Source: Desulfobacteraceae bacterium
Lineage (GTDB): Bacteria > Desulfobacterota > Desulfobacteria > Desulfobacterales > SURF-15
Length of the DNA stretch: 12,785 bases
Direction: 5' to 3'
Assembly: GCA_003599475.1 (NCBI GenBank)
Contig: QZKK01000110.1
Location: forward strand, 1 to 12,785
Part shown: positions 1 to 7,700 of the stretch, piece by piece
Layout: the number at the start of each line of letters is the position of its first letter
Numbering within the stretch: position 1 is the first letter of the stretch
Notes under the pieces: model-generated
What the model was told of the DNA's origin: nothing
What the model saw: the letters and a program-made list of their open reading frames with translations, nothing else
Databases searched by the model: none
Made by a program: the position numbers and the translations under genes

Positions 1-88
1 ATCTATCCCCGCGCGAGCGGGGAACACCGTGGGGTTGCGTGGTGAATATATGAAAGAGGCGGTTCATCCACCCCAGGTCGAAAGAAAA
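1..88. CRISPR. Edge of a type I-E-like CRISPR array, or decayed remnant
   Basis: Bases 1-27 match the usual type I-E repeat, with the stem CCCCGC-GCGA-GCGGGG at 7-22 followed by AACAC. They are followed by a 32-bp spacer (28-59), the typical I-E spacer length. At 60-69 stands CGGTTCATCC, the first ten bases of a standard I-E repeat in the same orientation; the rest of that unit (to about 88) is badly degraded. By the usual convention (GTGTTCCCCGC reading into GGATGAACCG) the array would be transcribed on the minus strand. The end of the edge repeat (ATCTATCC instead of GGTTCATCC) also deviates, so this may be the terminal, decaying end of an array that lies mostly outside the window. No cas gene is visible. 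Orientation and array size cannot be settled from here. Confidence 0.6.
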
Positions 89-197
89 CTGATCGTGCGG
101 CCGGAGAAAGTGATCGGGTTTTCACATGCCCCCCACAGCGATATAGAGGAATGAAACGACCGGATGGATCGTTGACGGCTCTCAACCTTTGACCCGT

Positions 198-415
198 ATG
201 ACTGAAAAAAGGGGAAAACCCGTGCTCCTCAGCGGCATCCAGCCGACCGGGGAGCTGATGATCGGAAACTACATCGGTGCGCTGAAAAACTGGGTCGATC
301 TGCAGCAAACCCGAAGGAGCTGAACGCCATATTGGAAAAGGGCGCTGAAGAAGCCGGTCGGCGGTCTTCGAAGATGCTGAAAAGAGTGCATGAGGCCTTG
401 GGCTTGATCTCATAG
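198..415 (+). pseudogene. trpS: Tryptophanyl-tRNA synthetase remnant (internal deletion plus frameshift)
   Basis: From ATG 198 the frame reads the TrpS N-terminus, including [20 protein letters not shown]. This is the class I signature region (the HIGH-like TIGN/MIGN motif) followed by helix residues. After DLQQ the frame ends at TGA 321-323. A different frame, 311-415, reads [20 protein letters not shown] and then KMLKRVHEALGLIS before TAG. This matches the TrpS C-terminus (compare the KDGAEKA...LKAVYEAIGF end of the E. coli enzyme). A full enzyme is about 330 residues, so roughly 255-260 residues are missing, including the KMSKS loop and the tryptophan pocket. The junction lies near 306-312 and shifts the frame. 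The product cannot be an active synthetase; an intact trpS must exist elsewhere in the genome. Confidence 0.85.
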
Positions 416-482
416 CCCGGCGTGTTTCGAATTACGGAATCCCAGTTCGACGAAGGATTCAAATCAAAAAGGAGGTTTTCCT

Positions 483-791
483 ATGGCAATGCCGAAAGAT
501 CAAATTCAGGGAGAAATCGTTGAGTCGTGGCGAACGTATCTCGATGCACTTGAAAAATCGCTGGTATTGCTGGAAGAGGATATCCGGCAAGCAGGAGAGA
601 TGGCCGGCACCTGCACCGACGAATGGTGCGAAGCCACCGAGCACTATATCGACGATATCAGCAACGCCCTGTTTACCATCAGTGAACCGCGCTGGGCCAG
701 CCAGGAGGATTCCAAAAAAATAAAGAACCTGAGAAAAAAGGTGCGCGAGCTGTATGCCGACTACCGGGATGTATACAAGCAGGTGCACTAG
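483..791 (+). CDS. Small helical protein of unknown function
   Basis: Encodes 102 residues. The start is clear: AAGGAGG at 469-475 sits 7 bases before ATG 483. The protein is rich in charged residues and has no signal peptide or membrane segment, so it is probably cytoplasmic. It reads as two or three amphipathic helices: about 8-40, 46-66, and a basic C-terminal helix 74-100. The most distinctive stretch is CTDEWCEATEH (residues 44-54) with Cys44, Cys49 and His54, followed by ISEPRW (66-71). The cysteine/histidine spacing could hold a metal or a disulfide, but this is only a possibility. I think similar small proteins occur in other sulfate-reducing Desulfobacterota, but I cannot name a family. 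It is monocistronic, with a strong hairpin terminator right after it and trpS debris before it. Confidence 0.85.
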   Translation: MAMPKDQIQGEIVESWRTYLDALEKSLVLLEEDIRQAGEMAGTCTDEWCEATEHYIDDISNALFTISEPRWASQEDSKKIKNLRKKVRELYADYRDVYKQVH

Positions 792-805
792 GTAGAGCCC
801 TTGCA

Positions 806-855
806 GAGAGCAGGGAGCCGAACCGGCTCCCTGCTCTCGAACCGATTCGTTTTTT
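806..855 (+). terminator. Hairpin terminator after the 102-aa gene
   Basis: A perfect 15-bp stem, GAGAGCAGGGAGCCG (806-820) and its complement (824-838), has a 3-base loop AAC. A second small hairpin, CGAA-CCGA-TTCG (838-849), leads directly into a six-T run (850-855). The T-run sits 11 bases past the main stem, so the small hairpin may be the one coupled to it. The position 14 bases after the stop codon fits Rho-independent termination. Confidence 0.75.
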
Positions 856-886
856 AACAATGAGCGTCATCAGTAATTGCCCACAC

Positions 887-1002
887 CGTCATTCCGGCGG
901 AAGCCGGAATCCAGGAAAAATGATTGCCCGGCACCATTTTGACACGCGGCACCGCTCCGCGGCTATCCGGTTCCGATGATCGCCCGGCATCGTCGGGGTG
1001 AC
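887..1002. repeat. REP/MITE-like hairpin element, copy 1
   Basis: Starts CGTCATTCCGGC and contains a perfect hairpin ATTCCGGC-GGAA-GCCGGAAT (891-910), followed by TCCAG. A second hairpin is CGCGG-N7-CCGCG (945-961). The right end, GTCGGGGTGAC (near 992-1002), is roughly inverted to the left end. The left 30 bases are nearly identical to the copy at 10503. It lies between the 3' ends of two convergent genes. Elements ending in GTCATTCC...GGAATCC are widespread dispersed repeats in proteobacteria, similar in design to the Neisseria ATTCCC/GGGAAT repeats. No transposase is encoded. Confidence 0.75.
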
Positions 1003-1037
1003 AACAGAGAAGGGGTGAGATCCTTCCACGGAAATGG

Positions 1038-2645
1038 TTATCGTTTCGTTGAATGATCTTCTTGCATCTGCTCCCGGCGCGCTCTTCTGCCATAGGGAAC
1101 CCCCAGCTTTTTCATCCGCCCGCGAAGGGTGCTCGGGTGCAGCCCCAGCAATCGGGCGGCGCCCTTTTCCCCCTCTATCTTTCCGCCTGTATGTGTCAGG
1201 GTCTTTCGGATATAGCCTGCAATCATGTCCTCTAAAGGAAGAATGCCCGTGTCCGTTTTTCCTGCAATTCCGTTTTTTTGAAAGTCCGGCTCACCTGAAA
1301 GGGGCTCAAATCTCAGCAGGCCTTTGCTGTTCGTGATTTGATTCAGAATCAGCGCGCGTTCGACCAGATTTTCGAGCTCGCGGACGTTCCCCGGCCAATG
1401 GTATCCCTGGAGCTGCTCCAGAGCTTCCGGCTCCAGCACCGGCCGCTCGCTTATTTTCAGCTCTTTGGACTTTTTTTCGATAAAATGATTCACCAGGGCC
1501 GGGATATCTTCGCTCCTCTGGCGCAGCGGCGGTATCATGATCGGAAAGACATTGAGACGGAACCACAGGTCTTCTCGAAATGTTCCCTTGCTCACCATTT
1601 CCGGAAGGTTCTGATGCGTCGCGCTGATGATGCGCACATCCACAGGGATGGGTTCGGTTCCGCCGACCCGTTCGATTTCGTGTTGCTGCAGCACCCTCAG
1701 CAACCGGACCTGGGCGGCAGGCGGCAGCTCGCCGATTTCATCCAGGAAAATCGTCCCGCTGTGCGCCCGTTCGAAGCGTCCCCGTTTTCTGGAGACGGCG
1801 CCGGTAAAGGCGCCCTTCTCGTGTCCGAACAGTTCGCTGTCGATCAGACTCTCAGGAATGGCGCCGCAGTTTACCGTGACATAGGGGCTGTTTTTACGCT
1901 GCGAGGCAACGTGAATCGCATTGGCAATGACTTCCTTTCCCGCACCGGTCTCTCCCATGAGAAGTACCGGGCTGTTTAACGGAGCCACCTGCCGGACCAT
2001 CTCCATGACGCCCCGGAGTCCGAAATCGGCGCCGATAATCGTATCTCCCGTCATCTGATACATCTGCTGGTGCAGGTAGCGATTGTCGTCTGCCAGCATG
2101 TCCTTGAGCCTTAAGATCTCCTGGTGCTGCAGGATGTTTGATATGGCGATGGTAAACGGTTCATGCAGAAGAGCGGTCAGCCGGGCTTGCAAACGGCTAT
2201 AACGATTCTTTCCCTCCGTGAACAGGCCCAAACCGCCGAGTCGTTTATTTTCCAGCTCCAGATCCATATGGATGTGAGAAGTGTCGGGCGGGAAAACAAT
2301 GGACAGGGCTTTCCGTGTATGCGGCGCCTCCAATTCAATGTCGTTGATGATTCTAACACTTGAATCTCTCGCCCAATCTTCCTTGAAGTGATGCCAGTAT
2401 TCTTTTGGCAGTGGAACCGTTTCTTCCGGCTTTCTCATGTTCGGCGGCCAGATGGCGGCAAGGATTTTACCGATATTTAATTCCGGATCATAGAGGATGA
2501 AATACATGCCGGAAACAGGCATATATCCATTCAAATAGTCCATGCAGCGACGCATCGCCGTTTCGATGGTGAGGCTGCTTGAAATCCGCAGGGTTGCCTC
2601 GCGAAAGAACTCGTTCTCGTCGATGACAGTTTCTTCGGTTTGCAT
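1038..2645 (-). CDS. Sigma-54-dependent activator, GAF-AAA+-Fis type
   Basis: Encodes 535 residues. An N-terminal GAF-like sensor region (about 12-175) is followed by a short coiled linker (173-200). The AAA+ ATPase (about 203-440) shows Walker A GETGAGKE (231-238), the sigma-54 contact loop GAFTGA (278-283), Walker B FLDE (300-303), the arginine-finger region FREDLWFRL (355-363) and WPGNVREL (417-424). A Fis-type helix-turn-helix closes the protein (about 487-516, [21 protein letters not shown]). All motifs needed for ATP-driven opening of sigma-54 RNA polymerase are intact. There is no receiver domain with a phospho-acceptor Asp, so a ligand, not a histidine kinase, is the likely signal. 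The start ATG 2645 has GAGGGG about 11 bases upstream. It is divergent from the efflux operon, whose promoter is of the sigma-54 class, so that operon is the likely target. The ligand cannot be read from the sequence. Confidence 0.95.
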   Translation of the reverse strand: MQTEETVIDENEFFREATLRISSSLTIETAMRRCMDYLNGYMPVSGMYFILYDPELNIGKILAAIWPPNMRKPEETVPLPKEYWHHFKEDWARDSSVRIINDIELEAPHTRKALSIVFPPDTSHIHMDLELENKRLGGLGLFTEGKNRYSRLQARLTALLHEPFTIAISNILQHQEILRLKDMLADDNRYLHQQMYQMTGDTIIGADFGLRGVMEMVRQVAPLNSPVLLMGETGAGKEVIANAIHVASQRKNSPYVTVNCGAIPESLIDSELFGHEKGAFTGAVSRKRGRFERAHSGTIFLDEIGELPPAAQVRLLRVLQQHEIERVGGTEPIPVDVRIISATHQNLPEMVSKGTFREDLWFRLNVFPIMIPPLRQRSEDIPALVNHFIEKKSKELKISERPVLEPEALEQLQGYHWPGNVRELENLVERALILNQITNSKGLLRFEPLSGEPDFQKNGIAGKTDTGILPLEDMIAGYIRKTLTHTGGKIEGEKGAARLLGLHPSTLRGRMKKLGVPYGRRARREQMQEDHSTKR

Positions 2646-2670
2646 CCGTCGTTTAGCCCCTCAACTTATA

Positions 2671-2710
2671 TGAAACTTCAAAGTGTTCAGTGTTCAGCGC
2701 TCAGCGTTCT
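2671..2710. repeat. Heptamer tandem array 1 with TGAAACTTCAAAG leader
   Basis: Four 7-bp units (GTGTTCA, GTGTTCA, GCGCTCA, GCGTTCT) occupy 2683-2710, immediately after TGAAACTTCAAAG (2671-2683). The near-palindrome TGAAACTTCA recurs as the perfect palindrome TGAAGCTTCA before the second array at 2784. The function is unknown; it lies just upstream of the activator gene. Confidence 0.6.
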
Positions 2711-2764
2711 TCTCTGCAGTTTCTGGTTCGATCAAATGCCGAAAGCGGCACGGCTGGGCTTGTG

Positions 2765-2839
2765 TGAAGCTTCAAAGCGGAGTCCGACTTCTGAGCTCCG
2801 ACTTCCGACCTCTGATTTCTGACTTCTGATTTCTGATTT
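2765..2839. repeat. Heptamer tandem array 2 with TGAAGCTTCAAAG leader
   Basis: TGAAGCTTCAAAG (2765-2777) is followed by eight consecutive 7-bp units at 2784-2839: CCGACTT, CTGAGCT, CCGACTT, CCGACCT, CTGATTT, CTGACTT, CTGATTT, CTGATTT. The consensus is CYGAYTT. The period is strict and there are no indels. It is non-coding in context. Copy number could vary between strains by slippage. Confidence 0.7.
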
Positions 2840-2875
2840 CAGAAACTGCTGTATTTGGAAGATCATAATGTTTTT

Positions 2876-2908
2876 CTGTTAAATATGAAAGTCAAAACTG
2901 TTAAATAT
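2876..2908 (+). promoter_or_regulatory. Paired direct repeats, probable activator-binding sites
   Basis: CTGTTAAATAT occurs exactly twice, at 2876-2886 and 2898-2908, with start points 22 bp apart (about two helical turns). The pair lies 57-89 bp upstream of the -24 element. Position, duplication and phasing are what is expected for upstream activator sequences bound by a sigma-54 enhancer-binding protein. That the divergently encoded Fis-type protein binds here is an inference. Confidence 0.6.
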
Positions 2909-2964
2909 AGCAACTGGTGCTCGCATGAATCTTTAAAATACCGATATGTTTACCTATATATGAT

Positions 2965-2980
2965 TGGCACGATTTTGGCT
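2965..2980 (+). promoter_or_regulatory. Sigma-54 (-24/-12) promoter of the efflux operon
   Basis: TGGCACGATTTTGGCT matches the consensus TGGCACG-N4-TTGCW at every defined position except one (G for the second T of TTGC). GG at 2966-2967 and GC at 2978-2979 have the required spacing. Transcription would start near 2991, about 40 bases before the ATG at 3031. The neighbouring sigma-54 activator gene supports the call strongly. Confidence 0.85.
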
Positions 2981-3030
2981 CACCTGGGAGACAGTCTTTT
3001 CTAAAATTACTCAAACGTAAGAGGCCCAAC

Positions 3031-3375
3031 ATGGACTGGATTGAACTTATCCATTTACGCGCTTACTCTCACAGGGACTGCGTTGCGGCGGTTGCAGCAT
3101 TTCACGGACTCACCTCACCCGAAAGGGAAAACGGTCTTGAGGAAGTCACCCTTTTGCGAAATGCCGGCATCGACACCGACATGGGAATATTGATCCATTG
3201 GGGGGCGGGGGTTCCGCCAAAGGGAAAAAGCCGCCTGGGACTGCAATTGTCTGCCGCTTTTTCCGAATACGGCCAAATCAATCATTCGTTCTGGACCTGC
3301 GAAACCAGGCTCGCAATCAAACAAGGGGCAGGAGCGAATAAAAGAACAGAGGTTTTCCATGACAATCGGTTATAA
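3031..3375 (+). CDS. 114-aa unclassified protein, first gene of the efflux operon
   Basis: Encodes 114 residues from ATG 3031, with AAGAGG at 3019-3024. I do not recognise a named family. The opening DWIELIHLR (2-10), the strand-like MGILIHW (51-57) and GLQLSAAF...GQINHSFW (70-88) suggest alternating strands and helices. This is somewhat like small dimeric alpha+beta (ferredoxin-like) proteins of the ABM/Dabb kind, but that is a guess from pattern only. Conserved-looking residues include His8, His56, Trp57, His85, Trp88 and Cys90. There is no signal peptide or membrane segment. Its last 17 bases overlap the adaptor gene, and it is the first gene behind the sigma-54 promoter, so it is surely co-transcribed with the pump. 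A role in binding or modifying the exported compound is possible but unproven. The tail after about residue 90 is low in recognisable structure. Confidence 0.8.
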   Translation: MDWIELIHLRAYSHRDCVAAVAAFHGLTSPERENGLEEVTLLRNAGIDTDMGILIHWGAGVPPKGKSRLGLQLSAAFSEYGQINHSFWTCETRLAIKQGAGANKRTEVFHDNRL

Positions 3376-4687
3376 GATGAAGTTCATTGCCATCGCCGGG
3401 ATTCTTTCAGCATTCATGGCCGGATGCAAACCCCAGAATGCGGACAGCAAGCCGTCGCAGGAAAGACTCCCTGAAGTCGCTGTTGTAACGATCGTGCCGC
3501 AGCCGGTCCTGCTTTCCACCGAATTGCCGGGCCGCACATCCTCATACCGGGTTGCCGAAATCCGTCCCCAGATCAACGGGCTGATCCAGAAACGGCTGTT
3601 TGTGGAAGGTTCCGATGTTGAGGCCGGGCAGGTGCTCTATCAGATCGACCCTGCTCCTTTTCAGGCGGCGGTCGACAGTGCAGCCGCAAACCTTGCTGCC
3701 TCGGAGAAGGCTGCCGACCAGGCACGGGCCACGGTGGACACAAGGATCGCCAATGCCAACCAGCAGCGGGCGGTCTTGGGGCTTGCCCGGAAGAACCTCC
3801 GGCGAACCGAAGAGCTGTTCAAGAACAGGGTTGCCTCCGCCAGCCAGCGTGACCAGGCCGCAACCGATGCCGATGTGGCCGAGGCCACGCTCCAGGCCGC
3901 CGAAGCCGCGGTGAAAAGCAGCCGGGAAGCGATCGGCATGGCCGAGGCTGCCATTCTGCAGGCGAACGCCGCACTCCAGACCGCCCGGATCAATCTGGGT
4001 TACACCCGAATCACGGCCCCGATATCCGGCCGGATCGGCAAATCCTATGCGACCGAAGGTGCGATCGTTACCGCGTACCAGCCTGTCGCTCTGGCAACGA
4101 TCCAGCAACTCGATCCCATCTACGTCGATGTGCCTCAAGCCACCACCGAAGTCCTGCGATTGCAGCACCGTCTGGAGGAAGGCCGGATTACCCGCAATGG
4201 ATCGAACCTGAACACAGCCCGCCTCATGCTCGAAAGCGGTACGACGTATCCTCTGGAGGGCACGCTTCAATTTCTGGATGTTTCGGTCGATCCGACTACC
4301 GGATCGGTGATCCTGAGGATGGTCTTTCCCAACCCGAAGGGGATTCTCCTTCCGGGCATGTTCGTCCGGACCGAGGTGAAAGAAGGCATCAGCGAGCAGG
4401 CGATTCTGATTCCCCAGCAGGCGGTCTCACGCGATCCCAAGGGAAATCCCACGGCCTTCATCGTAGATGCCGAAGATAAGGTCCGGCAGCGGAAACTCAC
4501 GCTCGATCGCGCGATCGGAGACCAATGGTTCGTCATTGCAGGGCTTGCACCCGGCGATCGCGTGATCGCCGAAGGGATGCAGAAAGCACGCACAGGAGCA
4601 GCCGTAAAGGCGATTCCCTATGACAGCCGAAAAAAGAACGAATCGGAATCCCCAAAAAAGGCCGGACCGGCCCCGAAATCGAACTGA
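3359..4687 (+). CDS. RND efflux periplasmic adaptor (AcrA/MexA-type lipoprotein)
   Basis: Encodes 442 residues. The start ATG 3359 has AGAGG 6 bases upstream; ATG 3377 (Met7) is an alternative. The N-terminus is a lipoprotein signal: basic residues, a hydrophobic stretch (9-21) and the lipobox FMAGC with Cys23, so the protein should be anchored to the inner membrane by lipid and project into the periplasm. The order is that of the family: barrel-sandwich half (IRPQINGLIQKRLFVEGSDV and on to QIDPAPF), a long alpha-helical hairpin rich in Ala (about 105-210) for contact with the outer-membrane channel, the second lipoyl half (YTRITAPISGRIGK), beta-barrel and membrane-proximal domains. The C-terminal tail is basic and low in complexity. 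It links the RND pump encoded 13 bp downstream to a TolC-like channel, which is not encoded in this window. Confidence 0.95.
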   Translation: MTIGYKMKFIAIAGILSAFMAGCKPQNADSKPSQERLPEVAVVTIVPQPVLLSTELPGRTSSYRVAEIRPQINGLIQKRLFVEGSDVEAGQVLYQIDPAPFQAAVDSAAANLAASEKAADQARATVDTRIANANQQRAVLGLARKNLRRTEELFKNRVASASQRDQAATDADVAEATLQAAEAAVKSSREAIGMAEAAILQANAALQTARINLGYTRITAPISGRIGKSYATEGAIVTAYQPVALATIQQLDPIYVDVPQATTEVLRLQHRLEEGRITRNGSNLNTARLMLESGTTYPLEGTLQFLDVSVDPTTGSVILRMVFPNPKGILLPGMFVRTEVKEGISEQAILIPQQAVSRDPKGNPTAFIVDAEDKVRQRKLTLDRAIGDQWFVIAGLAPGDRVIAEGMQKARTGAAVKAIPYDSRKKNESESPKKAGPAPKSN

Positions 4688-4700
4688 CGGAGGCGCATCG

Positions 4701-7700
4701 ATGTTATCGAAATTTTTCCTGGATCGTCCGGTCTTTGCCTGGGTGATCGCCATCATCCTGATGGTGGCGGGGCTTCTGGCGATCTATCAACTGCCTATCT
4801 CCCAGTATCCTCCCATCGCGCCGCCGTCCATTGCAATTACCGCCTTTTATCCGGGAGGATCTGCCGAGACGGTTGAAAACAGCGTAACCCAGCTCATCGA
4901 GCAGAAGATGACCGGCTTCGACAAGATGCTCTATCTCTCCGCCACCAGCGATTCGTCCGGCGCTTCCCGCGTCGAGCTGACCTTTGCTCCGGGGACCGAT
5001 CCGGATCTTGCCTGGTCCCAGGTGCAGAACAAGCTCCAGCTTGCCATGGCGAGTCTTCCCGAGGTGGTGCAGCGCCAGGGAGTCAAGGTGAGCAAGAGCA
5101 CCCGCAACTACCTGCTGATCGCCGGTCTGATATCGGAAGACGCCAGCATGGATTTGAACGACTTGCAGGACTATGCCCAATCCAGTCTGGAAAAGGTGCT
5201 TTCGCGGGTGCCGGGGGTCGGCGAGGTGGAGGTCTTCGGCAGCCAGTATGCCATGCGCGTCTGGCTGAACCCCGACAAGCTGACCAACTTCGGGATGACC
5301 GTCCAGGATGTGATCACCGCACTTAAGGCCTATAACGTGGAGGTATCCGCAGGTCAGTTCGGCGGAGCGCCGGCTGCGCCCGATCAGCGGCTGAACGCAT
5401 CGATCGTGGTCCAGAACCTGCTCAGGACGCCCGCGGAGTTTGCCGCAATCCCCCTGCGCACAAACCCGGATGGATCCATCGTGCGGATCCGGGACGTGGG
5501 GCGGACGGAACTGGGGGCCGAATCCTCCGATGTCGAAGTCCGCTACAATAACATGCCTTCCACAGCGCTCGCCATCCGGCAGGCCGCCGGCGCCAACGCC
5601 CTGGCGACCGCCGATGCCATCCGGGCCAAGGTGAAAGAAATAAGTCCTTTTTTCCCGCCGGGATTAAAGGTCGTCTATCCCTACGACACCACCCCCTTTG
5701 TCCGCGTGGCCATCGATGAAGTGGTCAAGACCCTTTTCGAGGCGATCCTGCTGGTCTTTCTTGTGATGTATCTTTTCATGGGAAACATGCGGGCGACCCT
5801 GATCCCCACCATTGCAGTCCCGGTGGTGCTCCTGGGGACCTTTGCCGTGCTGGGGCTTTTCGGCTTTTCCATCAACATGCTCACCATGTTCGCCATGGTG
5901 CTGGCCATCGGTCTTCTGGTGGACGACGCCATCGTGGTGGTGGAAAACGTGGAGCGGATCATGAGCGAGGAAGGACTTTCGCCCAGGGAGGCCACCGCCA
6001 AGTCGATGGACCAGATCACCAGCGCACTCATCGGCATCGGGCTGGTGCTCTCCGCGGTCTTCGGTCCCATGGCGTTTTTCGCCGGTTCCACCGGCGTGAT
6101 CTACCGGCAGTTTTCCGTGACCATCATCGCCTCCATGCTCCTTTCGGTAGTGGTGGCCCTGATCCTGACCCCGGTCTTGTGCGCTTCCCTTCTCAAGCCG
6201 GTGACCAGAGGACATGCACCGGCCGACAAGGCGGTCTTTTTCCTGCGCCCCTTCTTCAGGTGGTTTGACCGCGTCTTCATGCACACCCGGGACGCTTATG
6301 TGAAACTGGTGGGCCGTTCGATCGCCCACAAAACCCGTTACGTTCTGATTTTTCTGCTGATCGTTGTCGCGATGGGATTCCTTTTCAAGCGGATGCCCAC
6401 CGCCTATCTCCCGGATGAAGACCAGGGGATGATGATGGTGCAGGCGATCCTCCCGGCCAATTCCACCTTAGAGCAGACCAAAGCGGTCATGCAAAACGTG
6501 CGCGACTACTTTTTGGAACACGAAAAAGACGCCGTCGAAGTTGTCATGTCGATTGCCGGCTCCGGCTTCTCCAACCGGGGACAGAACTCGGGCATGGCAT
6601 TTGTCCAGCTCAAGGACTGGGAGCTGCGCGACCGGCCGGATTTGAAAGTGGGCGCCGTGGCCGGCAGGGCCATGAAGGAATTTTCCAAGATCCGCAATGC
6701 CATGGTGTTTGCATTTGCACCGCCGGCCGTCATCGAGCTGGGTTCGGCCAAGGGTTTCGACTTTCAGTTGCTGGACCGCGGCGGGATGGGTCATGCCGGG
6801 CTGATGGCGGCCCGAAATGAGCTCCTCGGCCTGGCGGCCAAGGACCCGGTCTTGACCAAGGTCCGGCCCAACGGCCTGGAAGATGTATCCCAATACCGGA
6901 TCGACGTGGATTGGGAAAAGGCCGGCGCATTGGGAGTGCCGATCACCTCGATTCACAACACCATATCGGCGGCCTTCGGCAGCGCCTATGTCAACGACTT
7001 CATCCAGGGCGGCCGGATCAAGCGGGTGTTTGTTCAGGCCGACGCCCCCTACCGCATGCTGCCAACCGACCTGAAAAAGCTCTACGTACGCAACGCCGCA
7101 GGCAAGATGGTGCCGTTTTATTCCTTTGCCTCCGGCGGCCGCTGGACTTCCGGCTCTCCCAAGCTGGAGCGCTTCAACGGCTTTCCATCCATCAACATCC
7201 TGGGCGAGACCGCACAGGGAAGGAGTTCCGGCGAGGCCATGCAGGCGATGGAGGAGTTCGTTTCAAAGCTGCCCCAGGGAGTCGGGTTTGACTGGAACGG
7301 TCTCTCCTTCCAGGAACGGATGGCCGGCGGCCAGACGGGGCCGCTCTATGCCTTTTCCATTCTGGTGATTTTTCTTTGCCTGGCAGCTCTCTATGAAAGC
7401 TGGCCCATTCCCATCTCGATTCTGATGGCGCTTCCCCTGGGTGCAATCGGCGGGGTGATCAGTTCTTCCCTGCGGGGACTGCCCAACGACGTCTATTTCC
7501 AGATCGGGCTTTTGACCACCCTCGGGTTGACCACCAAGAACGCCATCCTGATCGTCCAGTTCGCAAGAGCCCGGGTGGATGAAGGAGCCGGGCTGGTCGA
7601 GGCGACACTGGAAGCCTCCAAGCTGAGGCTGCGGCCCATCATCATGACTTCGATGGCCTTCGGTTTCGGGGTCCTTCCGATGGCGCTTGCCACCGGAGCG

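Larger units (their letters stand above)
2646..3030. other. Divergent control region between the activator and efflux operon
   Basis: This is a 385-bp stretch without a convincing gene. From left to right it holds the activator's ribosome binding region, two heptamer arrays (2683-2710 and 2784-2839), an AT-rich block with the paired CTGTTAAATAT sites (2876-2908), a -24/-12 promoter (2965-2980) and the leader of the 114-aa gene. A 60-codon open frame at 2640-2822 runs through the repeats and is not credible as a gene. I could not identify a clear promoter for the activator on the minus strand. Confidence 0.8.

Noticed and set aside
854..1093. 79-codon minus-strand open frame over the first REP/MITE element
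   Set aside because: The predicted peptide (WIPASAGMT and the like) is the familiar spurious translation of this dispersed repeat class.
1338..1979. 213-codon plus-strand open frame inside the activator gene
   Set aside because: It is antisense to the AAA+ domain with every motif intact on the minus strand, and has no recognisable product.
3542..4270. 242-codon open frame on the minus strand inside the adaptor gene
   Set aside because: It mirrors the high-GC coding frame of the adaptor, shows no family motifs and has no separate ribosome binding site. It is a shadow.
4620..4700. N-terminal extension of the RND pump from ATG 4620
   Set aside because: The added residues are polar and overlap the adaptor's C-terminus. 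The ribosome binding site at 4688 and the family N-terminus both point to ATG 4701.
5664..6329. 221-codon minus-strand open frame inside the RND pump gene
   Set aside because: Its His/Asp/Gly-rich composition is typical of the antisense of membrane-helix codons. The plus-strand gene is unmistakable.
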